NCBI GenBank assembly: GCA_013350335.1
Contig: CM023541.1
Span: 60,887,413 to 60,951,412 of the forward strand
Direction of reading: 5' to 3'
DNA: 64,000 nt
From: Chimonanthus salicifolius
Taxonomy: Eukaryota; Streptophyta; Magnoliopsida; Laurales; Calycanthaceae
The translations under genes and the position numbers were made by a program. This document shows, piece after piece, positions 36,913 through 49,200 of this stretch (within the stretch, counting starts at the first letter, position 1; every line of letters starts with the position of its first letter). The notes below the pieces were generated by a model. It saw nothing but the letters and a program-made list of their open reading frames with translations. It made no database searches and was not told the origin of the DNA.

Positions 36913-37078
36913 GAGCCTGCCTTCCCTCTCTCTCATCTTCCCATTCCATAATTTCTAGGGTTTCTTGACTGACTTGACAAGTTCGCCGCTTTCTCTTTCC
37001 TCTTTGTTTGGCTCTCTCTCTCCAGAGCCGTTGCAGAGACTTGAGAAAAGATCTATTTTTCCAAGAAAAGGAGAAGAA

Positions 37079-38755
37079 ATGGCCATTTCCAGGGTTCCTT
37101 TCGGAGCATTTGCCGTCGTTGTTCTCATCTTCGGCCTCGTCTTACCCGCTGTTCGCGCGCAGAGCCTTGCTCCGGCTCCACAACCGACAAGCGATGGTGA
37201 GCCATTTCTTCTCCCTACTCGCTTTTTTCCTTTCATATATTTGATTGTTTGTTAGATCTGACATTTCTTCTTTTGCGTTTTTTTTCGTCGAACTCTTTTT
37301 CTCTCTCTTGTCCGTCATTTCATGGATTCTTTGTCCGGTTCTCTTCAGTTTCTCTTTTGCGTTTTTCATCATCCTATCTCTCTCTCTCACTATCAGTTTC
37401 TTTCTCCATTTATAGATTTCTCTTTAATTGTTTCATTATCTTTTCTTTTTTAGCCTTTTGCGCTTGTTGTAGATTTTCTGTTTTTTTTTTTTTATATTTT
37501 TGTTTCCTTGTGAATGCGGTTGTAAGGTTTAATTTGTGTTGACTTTTTAGTGAACTCCTTGGTTTCTTCTTGTCCATTTGCTTTTCGTTGGAAAATTTCT
37601 CATCTTTTGTTTTATCATCGATGTTTCCTTTAGTATTTTTGTGTTGTGTTATCTGTCCGATCAACCAATCTTCTTTTATTTTGGTGAAGATTTTGTTGCT
37701 TTGGTTAAACACCTCTGTTTGCGATGTCTGGTTGTAAAGTTACTTTAGTGCTGATGAACTGGCTTTCTCTTTGTTTGTTTTTTTGTGCCTATTTGCTGTT
37801 TACCTTCGTTTTTCTTTTTTATTTAATTTTTTTCCAATGTTATCTCACTTTTTACATCTCATAAGAAAAGTTCCTTTGGAGATATCTTGCTTTTTCTCAA
37901 TTTTTTTTTGTTGCATTTAGTGCTTGTTAAGAGTTTCTGTTTCTCTCTCGAATGTTTCTTTTGAAATGATCTAGTGAATGCTTCAAAGCATCTGACGATA
38001 ATCATCTATGTTTGCTTATTTCATCATTTTTGGTGTGGTTATTTTTTGCCTCTCGGTAGTTGTCTGTATCTCGTGTGTCATATTTTAAAATATTTGCTCT
38101 ATCATCTGTTTTCATGTGCCTTGCGTGTTTGATCTCTCTTTTATTTATGATGATTCTTGGTATAGCCTGTAATTATCTGTTAGGAAAACGTTGATTATTG
38201 CTTTCTCTAGTTGTGCGATGTCAGTTTTACTTCATACTTTGATATAAACTTCCAGTATTTACCAGAGGTTTAGTGTGTTTTGGTGTCAAGTTTGAATATT
38301 TGCTTGGATTTTTTAATACCAACAAGTATTCTTCCAAATCATTCCCCTTCTTTCTTAATGTACAATGGATGCAGTTTTTATGAAATGGTCCTGGTTGCAA
38401 TTGTCTGAAATCATTCATCCCTTGAACTCCCCACCGTAACAGTGGAATTTTGTTATGGCCGGCCATTGTTTTGGGGGATTTGGAACTATCCTTTATTTCC
38501 TTAGCAGACAGATGGGTGGTGGGCCTTTGCTTCAGATTCTCTGTTTCTTCGTTTTAATGTGAGGACCTCAGAGAAGGTAGTAATTTCTGAAATCAAATAT
38601 TTTTATAAGTTTGTGAGTGTTACAATGTATTGTCATTTGTGCTTTCAGGGACATCAATTGACCAAGGGATTGCCTACGTGCTAATGCTAGTTGCGCTGGT
38701 TCTCACATACCTTATTCATCCAATGGATGCTTCTTCCTCCTACAAGCTCTTCTGA
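37079..38755 (+). CDS. GPI-anchored arabinogalactan peptide (AGP16/20/22/41 type)
   Basis: Two exons, 37079-37196 and 38649-38755, joined in phase 1, give 74 residues. Residues 1-27 are a signal peptide ending AVRA. The mature part starts QSLAPAPQPTSDG, with Ala-Pro/Pro sites for hydroxylation and arabinogalactan attachment. The C-terminal half (GIAYVLMLVALVLTYLI, then HPMDASSSYKLF) is the GPI-signal region, whose unusually long tail after the hydrophobic stretch is typical of this subgroup. Cleavage is expected near Ser38-Asp39-Gly40, leaving a peptide of only ~10-12 residues on the plasma membrane outer face. The family acts in cell-wall and surface signalling, with no single known reaction. 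The 1.45 kb intron is T-rich, as in other plant leader-proximal introns. Confidence 0.93.
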
Positions 38756-38934
38756 TTTTGTTAGATTGGAAGAGAGAGTAGTGGGTGGTTGGGCTTTGGA
38801 GAGATGAAATGTGGTGTACTGTATTTTCTATGATTTGGGGTTGGTGGAGTCTCTTGGATGTGATTGGTTTGTGGAACTGCATTAGGTCTTCGGCTCTGTT
38901 GATTTCTAGATTCAAAACTTATGTTCGATGATGA

Positions 38935-39035
38935 TTGATGATTGAAATTCTTTTTAGCTCAATTCTCTCTCTTTGTTTGTGTTTGATGATAATTGGTGAT
39001 TGAAATTCTTTTTAGCTTTAATTCTCTGTATGTGT
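38935..39035. repeat. Imperfect tandem duplication 3' of the AGP gene
   Basis: GATTGAAATTCTTTTTAGCT with the following TTCTCT occurs twice about 60 bp apart, each preceded by a GATGAT stretch. Confidence 0.7.
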
Positions 39036-39524
39036 CTTATTAGGTGATTATTACTATCTATTTGCTAGATCAAGTTTTTAAATTTTGAAATTTCTACTGC
39101 TCAAAATTTTTGAAATTTCTGATTGAAAGACGGTGGACTAGTGGGTGGTTAGGGAACTTCCTAATCTGATGTGATTTAGTTCAAACTTATCTCAGAAGAA
39201 TCTTTTTCAAGGCGTAATCATCGTTTATTTTCGTTCCCAGCCCCCACATTACCAGTGGCTTTCTTTAGAGGAGTTTGTAGTTGAGCTGGATTTCTCTCGT
39301 GCACTACCTTGACAGAATTGGCCGCATCAATGATGGGTATAATGCTATAATTTAAAAAGAAAAAGTATTTTCTTAAGGAATCTTAATCTTACAAGGATTA
39401 AGAAAGCTCATATTTATTGGAGTAATAGTTTGGATGACTATTATTTAAAATCATTTATTCTATTATCTTACAGTTGAAATTTTGTATCTAATTCATCAAT
39501 TTAGAGTAACGGACAATTAAATGT

Positions 39525-39727
39525 CCATAAAATTTCAACTCAACATGTCAAAATGTTACTTTAGCTTATTTAACTAAAGGGTCACATAATTGTAAAGTAT
39601 ATCAGAGTTTAATCCCTCGAAACACCCATAAAATTTGAACTCAACGTGGCAAAATGTTACTTTAGCTTTATTTAACTAAACGGTTACATAATTGTTAAGT
39701 ATATCAGAGTTTAATCCCTCGAAACAC
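39525..39727. repeat. Tandem duplication, two 101 bp units
   Basis: Units starting CCATAAAATTT at 39525 and 39626 share CAAAATGTTACTTTAGCTT and GTATATCAGAGTTTAATCCC, with scattered substitutions. Confidence 0.88.
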
Positions 39728-41380
39728 CCTTACTAGTCCATATGGGCCAATGCCCATCTGCCAATTAACATGGCCCAGGGAAGCAAATTATTATTATTAA
39801 GTAGTAAAGACAAATTTATAGGTAGACCACTACGACTGCCAACACCATGTTGGCTTAACTTTGATGCACCAAGGAGCCAAACCATTCAAGTTAAGTCCCG
39901 AAAACGCTTTGAAACTGGCTACTCCGGAGTCGCAACAAAGACAATGATTTTAGCCCAACTTCCAAGTCTTCAGAAAGCTTTAAAACTGGCTTACTAGAAT
40001 TACCAAAGACCATTTTAATCAAATATTAATCTGACAGAGCATGGAAAATCCATTGTTGGACTTGGACAGAATGCAATTTCTATCAGCTGATATTGTCCGC
40101 TGATATTGTCCGATATTTCAGTAATCCCATTTTTACCTGTTTATAGCCATCAATTGATGGGTTAAAGACAAAAAAAAATAAAATTTTAAAATGGTCCAAT
40201 CAAGTTCACTTTCGGTAAACAGGAAGTGTTGGTCTTGACATTGATAGGATGTCGTTCCACTTAAGGGTTGCAAAACTGAAAATTTTTCCAATTGATTACC
40301 TTTTCACCCAACGTCACCATTAAAAGACATTTCAAGAGAAGTAACCAGAGTATGGGGGTGTCAGGACAGATCTAAATAAAAAAAAAATAAGCGAGAACAA
40401 TTACTTTTGTTGGACATGTCAGGATTTAAATTAAAACTCACGAGCCCATCAGACTTTTAAACCTCATTTTTTATCATATTTTTTTTATTTTTTATTTTAT
40501 AAATTGAAAATCTAATAATACATATTAAAAAGACTAAAAAAAAAAAAATATATTAAAATTTAATCTCAAAAATCAATTCTTAACCACTCAATCGTAATAG
40601 TCAGTTAACCAAACATCATCTTTTCAAAGACGTCTTAACTATCAAGATCAAATCACTAGAAGTAAAATTTTAACTGATGATAATAAATATTGAAATATAA
40701 ATTCAACATGTACAATTATATTTTCAATTTATATAATATTTTTTCAAAAAAATAAAAAAAATGTTACCAGATGCAAAAGACTTGGAATTTTTTAGTGAAG
40801 CCCGGCCCAAACCCGGCCAAAGAACACCCTTAGCGATCAAATTGTGTGCTTTCGGTGGATGAATTGACGATACTGATACTACCACCACAAAAATCTTAAA
40901 CACATCTATTTTGTATGAATAACGACGACTAAATTATTCAAAGGACTGCACATCATCCACGAAAGTATCCTGGATCATGGGTCCAAATCTCGTCATGGCA
41001 ATGACAAAATCAAAAAATATTTCTGTAATCACATTGAAGCTTGGAGAACCTGTCCAATGGGGGCATAAACAAATAAATAAATAAATTCACCCATTGAGAG
41101 AAGATACTCATGAATCCCTCCTTTATAGACAAGAAATGCAACATAATTTGCTCGAATCTATCTTTTTCCCCCACTTACTTCAGAATCTGATGTTGAACAT
41201 GAATTTAAAAAGAAATGCAAAATTATTTCCAATTGCAGATCCCTGCAATTGCTATGTGGTGGCGAACTTCCAGCTGCCTTCGCGAAAGCAAAGCTTCAAA
41301 GTGGTGGGAACCTTTTTCTCCAAGGCACCAGATCCTCAAGCTTGTAAGGAACTAATCTGATGAAGTGATCAAATTCACCT
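39728..41380. other. Intergenic, gene-free
   Basis: AT-rich DNA. Near 40085-40115 CTGATATTGTCCG is repeated twice in tandem. The frames at 39770-39997 and 41094-41360 do not resemble known proteins; the second overlaps the likely 3' UTR of the carrier gene on the other strand. Confidence 0.45.
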
Positions 41381-44300
41381 TCATGAACTTGAGTGCCTTT
41401 GCTGTAAAGCATGTTTAACGACTTCATAAAAGGAAACTACAATTCCAACTGATGGGCCAGCCCGCCCTACACGTGGGCCAAAACCTGTAAAGAGTCCTCC
41501 GATCCCTTCATTCCTGTGTTAAGATAAAAATGATACGAAACAAATGGATTAAATGTGCGAAACGCCAATCAATTTGACATTTGGTCTTGAGTAAATAAAA
41601 TGGATAAAATGGCAAGAATTGCAGCTGTCGCAACAACAGCAAGACTACACATGTATATAAAAATAACCAAAAATATATAAAAAATAAAAAATCTGTATGG
41701 ACATATTTCTATACCTGAAGTGGTTCTTAAAATGGCCAAGTCCAAGTCAGTTGAATCGACTTGTATCAAACATGTTTTACTCAAATTCATATAGGACTGA
41801 AATTACATGACTGAGTCGCAAATGATAGGGCTTGGTTGACTCGGCTACAAGCATAAATTGACTTGTATATTTGTGTTTTGCAGAACCCATTCCGCTGTTT
41901 CTTTCTACCTTTCAAATTTGGAGAAGCAAAGAATATTTTGTGCTTTCTTTGTTCTATTTATTGAGTTTTTGGATCAAAACTTATGGTCATTATTCATCTT
42001 CTTCTGTAGTAAGCTCATTTACAGATTTTTGCTCAAAGTGAATTTCATATTTTTTGGGCTTGGAAAAAGGTAAGGATAATGGGGCACTGTCAAGTCATTT
42101 TACTTTTATTTTATCATTCTAAGATAAATGGGGTAAAATGGCTTTGATGCTGATGATAATGATCATTTTAGTTTTAATTTAGATAAAAAATGGAATTAAA
42201 GGTAATAAAGAGTATTCTATATTCTCCACTCAAAATTCTATAACATTTAAAGTCACATCTTTTGGAAATACTTAAATTCACATTCTATGCACAAGACATC
42301 CTGGGTCCTTTGAATTGAAACTTAAATTTCTATTTTTAATGATGATTACATAATTTAGATCTCTACCAAGCTAGGCCCAACATGATGCGGAGCGGAAGCG
42401 ATACTTGATACCGGATCGATTGCATGCTGGCAGATCCGATAGAAAGTGTCAGTTCCCGTCTTCACCAAGACTGGGTTGGAGATAGAACTGCTCAAAAGCA
42501 GGTAAAGGAGAGAGAAAGAAGAGAGAGAAAAATAAAAACAAACTTAGTTTGATTCTATATTCTTGAATGATATACATCAAACCCACGCCTATAGTAGGCT
42601 CTTTATGCTAAGAGTAAACTTAATTAAGGAAACTAATCTAAAAGGATAAGCCTAATTAGATAAGGAAAGGAAAATAAAAAAAATAAAAAATAAAATGCAG
42701 GACACGTGTTCTACATCACAACAACTCAGCATTGAGTTCAACACTGTCCAAGTTGGACCTTGATACCTTTTTAAAGCTTGTGCCTGCACATGTGCATGAA
42801 CATGCACATATATTGTAACGGATAATTGCTAGATGGTGACCATTGCAACAAGCTGTGCACCCACCAATCCATGCACACATGACTTATGTACACACTCATT
42901 AACTGGTTTGAAGTGGGCAAAATTTCAGATCCATCCCTTTATCATGCCGTGAGTCTAAGACATCCACAAATGCCTGCCCCCATGAATTGGATCCCTGTCC
43001 AAACACTTCCTCCCATGAATTAGATCCCTGTCCAATTTGGCCCCATTTCAAGATAAAACCCCAACCTAAATTAGACTAAAACACGATGGCTCTGGTGATT
43101 CAATCAAAGTGATTTTTTGTAAGCCCTTTTTGGCTTTGTATTAGTGTGTGCCTGTGTGTGTTGAATTGAAACCCCAGCCAAAGTTAAAAGAGAAAAATGC
43201 TTAATCCAAACTAAGCCCTAAAAATCATGGCACCAGTGTGTCCATTCAAGTTGATTTTGGATAGGGCCCTTGTGTTCGTGTCTAGTCCAATCATTATGGT
43301 AGAAGGAGAATAACAACATATCAATAATTAACCAACTATATATACCTCCATATAGCATCAAAGCATCATAGGAACATGAAATATATACCTCCATATTTCA
43401 ATTAGTGTTTGCTTTGTTGTCATCCTCAATGCCTTTGTTGGATCCTTCTGGAGAACAATAGCCACATTCACACAAAGGAAACTGAATCAAATGCTGACAT
43501 TATCGCATAGACAGTATTGAAATCACAAAACTCACCAATAGAAATCAAAGCAAACTTCAAAAGAGGATAAGAAAATGATTGCTAAATAAAATAAAAGAAG
43601 GAAAAATCAAATAGAGAAATGTTTTGTTGGAAGTCAAAAAGAAACCTATCTTGTGCATAGTTATCACAACATACTAATGTCGCAATGGCTTCTTCAGATT
43701 GTCGGAGCAAATCTGAAACGCATGACTTAGTATCTGGATGGGTCATTTCTATCCAAATGATATTGACAATAGTTGAAGGATCTATTCTAAGTGTTATGGT
43801 CTTATGGATATTTAATTATTTGGAGAAAAGAAACCCACATAAAGTGATGTCCACTTCCCATGTTGGCCCAAGCTTAATTTGAATACCCAAAAACATTCTC
43901 ACTGTTTGCAATTTTACATACATAATATGGATATTGCGCATGTAATGATTGATTTCTAAACTTCTAATAAAATTATATTAAGCCATCAAATTAGCAATAC
44001 CATATCAAAGAAAAATGAAAAAAGCTCAATTTACCTGGATTCTAGAAGGAAGCTAGATCGTAATGTAATCACAATGGTTGAGGCATGGAAAGTTTTGAGG
44101 ATTAAGGATGTGCCACAAAAACCAACAGGTACAGATGATGTTGACCATTGATTTGTGGGAACCATTGTAATGGTTTTATAACTGCAGGTGTCTTCACTGT
44201 TTTAGGTAGGTGTTTTCGCTAGGTGTGGCTAGTTCTTTCAGTTCCAGGTGTATCTTTCCTATTCTAAAATTCAGGCCCAGTCTGAGCCTTTTTGTTGTGC

Positions 44301-46204
44301 TACTTGTTTCCTTGGAATAAATCCGTCGTCATCCCAAAAACAAAAAAAATGGTTTCGTAAGTTCAGAATTTTTGCAATTGAACGAACCGAGATAGAAACT
44401 AGTGTCCAAGAGATGAGAGCAACAGCTGAGAAATCATCTGTTGATAACCAATTCTCTATAAATCCGAGCATGAAGATGAGTCAGTTTGAAGGTCTATGCT
44501 TGAATAGGAGGCCTAGCAATAACCAGCTTGAATAGATCAACTATGGTTTTAAAGCTCACAAAGGTTTAATGCTCTGCAGGCTTTAGGCTTAATCCAACAA
44601 TCAGCATAACTCATAATGGGTTCAAATTGTTAAAGAGTTCTAACTCATAGGGTGATAATTGGTTAGTGTTAGGGTGAAAATATAGGCTCCGTGGAAAATA
44701 ATGCTTGCTAAGTTCACAACCAGCCATTTGTCAATGGACAATTCTCAAAATAGCTAGTAACTTAGACTGATGATCATAGTTGGGCCCCATGGTCTTGAAC
44801 TTACAACCCAGTCATGCATAATCCATAATTCACCATAAACCATATACCCTATGTTGGGTCTGACAAATGGTCAATCTAAATGGCCAACCCATCACAGGGT
44901 GAAATGTCAAGGGTTTAAATTTTTCAGTTGGTGAAACCCCACAGAGGTCCTATTCTGCTAACAAGGATCTCATCTCTTCAAAAGTATCATGTACTTGAGA
45001 TTTGAGAGTAGGGGGGAAAAAGTCCCTGCTGACGGGTATATCTTCACATGAAGGACAGATCTGCTAGTGAGGTGCCACCAGGAAGTTTGTCAGTAGAGTG
45101 TTGCTTCATGAATAAGAGGTGGGCAAAAGTTGGGGCCTATTTTGCGTTTAAGCCAATCGAAGGCACCAGTGGGATGTGTGTCAACAGAGGTACCTTTTTT
45201 TTGGTCGTGGGGGGATGGGGTGGGGTGGGAGGCAGAGAGACTGAAAGTGGGCTATTGTATGCAAATGGGAGGGAACAGTAATTTGAGACAAAAAGAACAT
45301 GTAAAAGAGAGAATTTTAAAGTCCAAAGATTTTGTGATTTTATGGTTTCAGCTTCCTAATTGTTTGACAGTCTAGTCTAGGATTGAGGAAATTATCAAAA
45401 TTTAAGAAGCACCTCTATTTGTCTTCGTGTTTTAGCCACATCAAGTGGGCATGTAGCTGCAGCAGCAAGGCTTCCTGCAAAAAACCCTGCAGTGAAGTTT
45501 GCCCCCAGAATACTTGCTGCATTTGCATCCTCACCAACCAGCTGCAGTAATCTTCTCCTAATCTGTGAAGAAACAAAAGATATGAATCCCACGTATGTCA
45601 AAAATTGAATAAACAAGATAATTATGAAATGCATTTATCATGTAGACTAGTAGGAAGCACACACTTCCTGCGACTAGCATTGGTCAAAATTTCATAGAGA
45701 ATAATTTTTTTTAATTTATAAATTTTTATATTGATTTTTCTATTTTTAGATACTAAAATAAAAGAATCTCAAAGTGTATCTTTCAAAATCACCAAATTTA
45801 ATCATAAAATCTCCTTTTTTATTTTTTAGTCAAATTTTGCACAAATTCTCTCTATTTTTAGATAATAATATGATAAAGTTGAGACAAATCTTTCAACTCA
45901 CCAATTCCCAGTTTAAAATCCCTTTTCTTATTTTTTTAATTATTTTTTGGACAAATTTTACCTTTTTTACCTACCAATAAAGAAGTAAATCACAACCATT
46001 CAATGAGCGAACGGTCAAGATTCATTTGACGGAACATAAACTTTCTCTTTATATAAAACTAGAGTAGAAGGATATCCATTGTCAAAAATAAGCAGCATTT
46101 TGAGATGTGAGAATCCAAAAATATGAAATTGTTACAATAATCTTGAAAATATTCTTATGAAATTCTGGAAAGATTATCATATTTTAAATGCTACTAAATA
46201 CTGT

Positions 46205-46259
<55 letters not shown>

Positions 46260-49200
46260 CTAGATGTATCTTTCCCACTTATACAATTTGTACAAAATAT
46301 CTATTCATGTAATTACGTGGCACAATGAATTGAAGTGTCCCAGATAGATGGGATTTGAGCTATGATGATGATGAATGAATTGAAGTGTCATCCAATCTGA
46401 GTGGACTTTTGTGGACAAGTAGGGATTGAAATTTGTAAAGAGAGAGATCTTTCCCTTCTCCGTAAAGGGAAGGCAGATCTTTCAGCAATTATGAAATTTT
46501 GAGAACATTCAATTTTTTTATCATTATCTATTAGAAGGAGACTTACTAAATGCTTTTAATAATTCAAGAAGAAAATGCCTTTATGTTCATAAATGAATCC
46601 TTCAATATTTACATCTAACAAAGAATCAGGTCTCATTTTTTACTATCTTGGTAGACTTTTGAAAGAAATAAACAAGATAGCTGTCACACTAATAGCCAAT
46701 CAAGGGTGCTTCGGTTCACATTTTAGAACAGTGAATCTAAACTGTCTTGGTTTGATTTAAACTTTGTAATAGTTCCTTTCCATATTCTGACATTTATTAT
46801 TGGTGAGATTCCTGAGCATATGCCAGTAACGATGGAAAATCTAGAAATAATTTTGCTACAAATAATTTCTAGGACAGTTTTTTTCGATTTATTATTCAGC
46901 AAAAACAATACAGCCCGCAAAACCAGGCCAGAAAGACTGCAGCCTAACCAGAACACCCAAGGACAATTAATGTGAACATTAACATGTAATACTGAAGAAA
47001 CCTTACAGGTTCAAGGGTCGACCAGCAAATTGCAGAGAAGGGAACATCACGAGCAAGTTGTGCACCAGCACCAGTCCATAAGACACGATAGCTTTGTACT
47101 ATTTGAAGAGAAGCACATTCATAACTAGTTAGTGAAACAACAGAGCCTTTCTTTTCCAGTGTTTAGTGATTGTTAGTTTATCTGTATTTTCTCGTTGTAT
47201 TTGCCCCTCTGGTGCCTCTTTATATATTAATATATGAACCATTTCAAAAAAAAAACATTAGAGCCTGCTTGAAATGACAAAATCAAAATGGGTATCTTGC
47301 TTAGGCAAATGTAGAGAAAATGTGGCATAAAAATTGGGTTGGAGCTTGGCCTTTTAATTTCTGAGTCCCACATGACCATGTTAATCCCAATAAATTAAAT
47401 AATAATTATAATGTCAAAAGAAATCATTAGAAGTAAAAGTATAAGAAAATAGATTAACAAGTGCATGTGCATCAGGTAAATGCATCTGCAGTCTAGACTG
47501 CCAAGAAAAGAAAAAAGAACAAAATTGTAATTTGCAGTTTATAAAAGGTATTCTCTTTAACCCGTGAGGGTTGGCACAACAGTCAAGAACCCACCTGAGA
47601 TATGGGAGGTCTTGGGTTCAAGTCACTCTCAACACAAAAGGGTCACTCCCCATAGTGTTACCCGGTGTGTGGATAGGGAGGTTTGCACATGCCCTAAGGA
47701 TTGGTCAGGTGCTCTAAGAAGCCTGGAAACCTTGGTCTTCAAAAAAAAAGTTATTCTCTTTTTTCCCCTTTTGAAATTGTGTAAAAGGGAACCGATAAGA
47801 TGGCCAAGCTAATTTCTCTACTTTGAGGATGGCAAAGACTTCTGAACACTATGCAAGTCCACTTGATCACTAAAAGCAGGTAATAAGCAGGTGCTGCGTA
47901 CGTGCATGAGAGAAAAATCTTGAAATAACAAAGCTTCTCTGCTTTGTAGATGGGAAAAAAAATCCAAACACCGAATACTAAAAGTGTTATAGAACACATG
48001 TAGGAAGCAACATACTTTTCTGATGGCCATTTGCACTCCTGACAGATGAGAGGACACCAAGTAAAGTCTTCCACATTCCTGGAGGCTTTGCTCCGATTTG
48101 GAATTCTTTATATGCCTATATTTAATTTATAGGGAACACAGTTATTATAAATCAATGATTTCAATGTAATACAAATAAAACCAAACTGGCCCTCCTCCAA
48201 AATACTAGATTTTTCCTCAGTATTTGTTCTGTTACTCTTTACCGATTGGAAGTTTAATAGTTCAATAGTTAGTATGATATTGACTGTCTCCTTTATTCTT
48301 GTAAAAGAGGACAACGAGTATTTTCTTTTAATTAGTAATCAAAATTTTGTTAAAAGACTAGTTAAAAAACTAATCCATCACCCGACAAAACTCATACTTC
48401 TATAGAGGTACCATATGGATCTAGTGCTCTTTTCTTTATCTTAGCTGAAGTTATCTTTACTTCTCTTTAGGATGTTTTTTAACGATACCCTCATTTGCTT
48501 CTATTTCATGATTGATTCACTCACTCATTCTGTGATTTAATAGGTCTTTAAAATACATTTTCCCAAAACCTCTTTAAAATAATCTTCATACTATATTAGT
48601 ATATTGTTGGATTGGGTTGGCCCGAAAACTACTAGTTGATATGGGCCAGTAAACCCCCCCTGAAAATTGTAATCTTGAGGGCAAAAAAGGATAATAAAGT
48701 AGCAGATATTTAGACTCTTGACTAGAATGGCTTACATAGAATTCGCCTGTAGGGTGGGGTGTGGGGTGTGGGGGGTGGGTGGGTTTGGAAGTTCAACAGA
48801 ACAAGCCAATCACAAGCTCGAGTGGTTTATAGTCAATAATACAAAGCATGCACGTATGTGCCATTGCATTAAGTTTCAGGTGCAACAAGATTGAAAAAAA
48901 AAATGATTATAACAAAAACAATTCAATATCCCAGTTGCCACAATAAAATAAAAAAATTGATTATAACATAAACAACTATATACCTGCATACGAGTTCGTG
49001 CTAGTTCTATAGGAGAGCAAGCAATGCAAGCTAATGTGCGTGCGATTGAGCCAGCAACTAGCGGCGCATATGGTGTAAGTTTTGGAGCATTTGGTGTTGT
49101 GAAATCTTCAATCCAGTTGCGGAAAATGTCATAGCATGGTAAATAGATTGCCACCTAGTTGAAAATTACAATAAACAATAAATTGAATATTTAAAGCATC

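Noticed and set aside
44248..44535. 95-residue frame in the carrier intron
   Set aside because: I could not link it to any family; codon use and position in an intron give no support. Kept as unassigned, not as a gene.
46720..46970. Possible TIR element with GTTCACATT at both ends
   Set aside because: The inverted match is only about nine bases and no target duplication was found; the short palindrome near 46845 is not enough.
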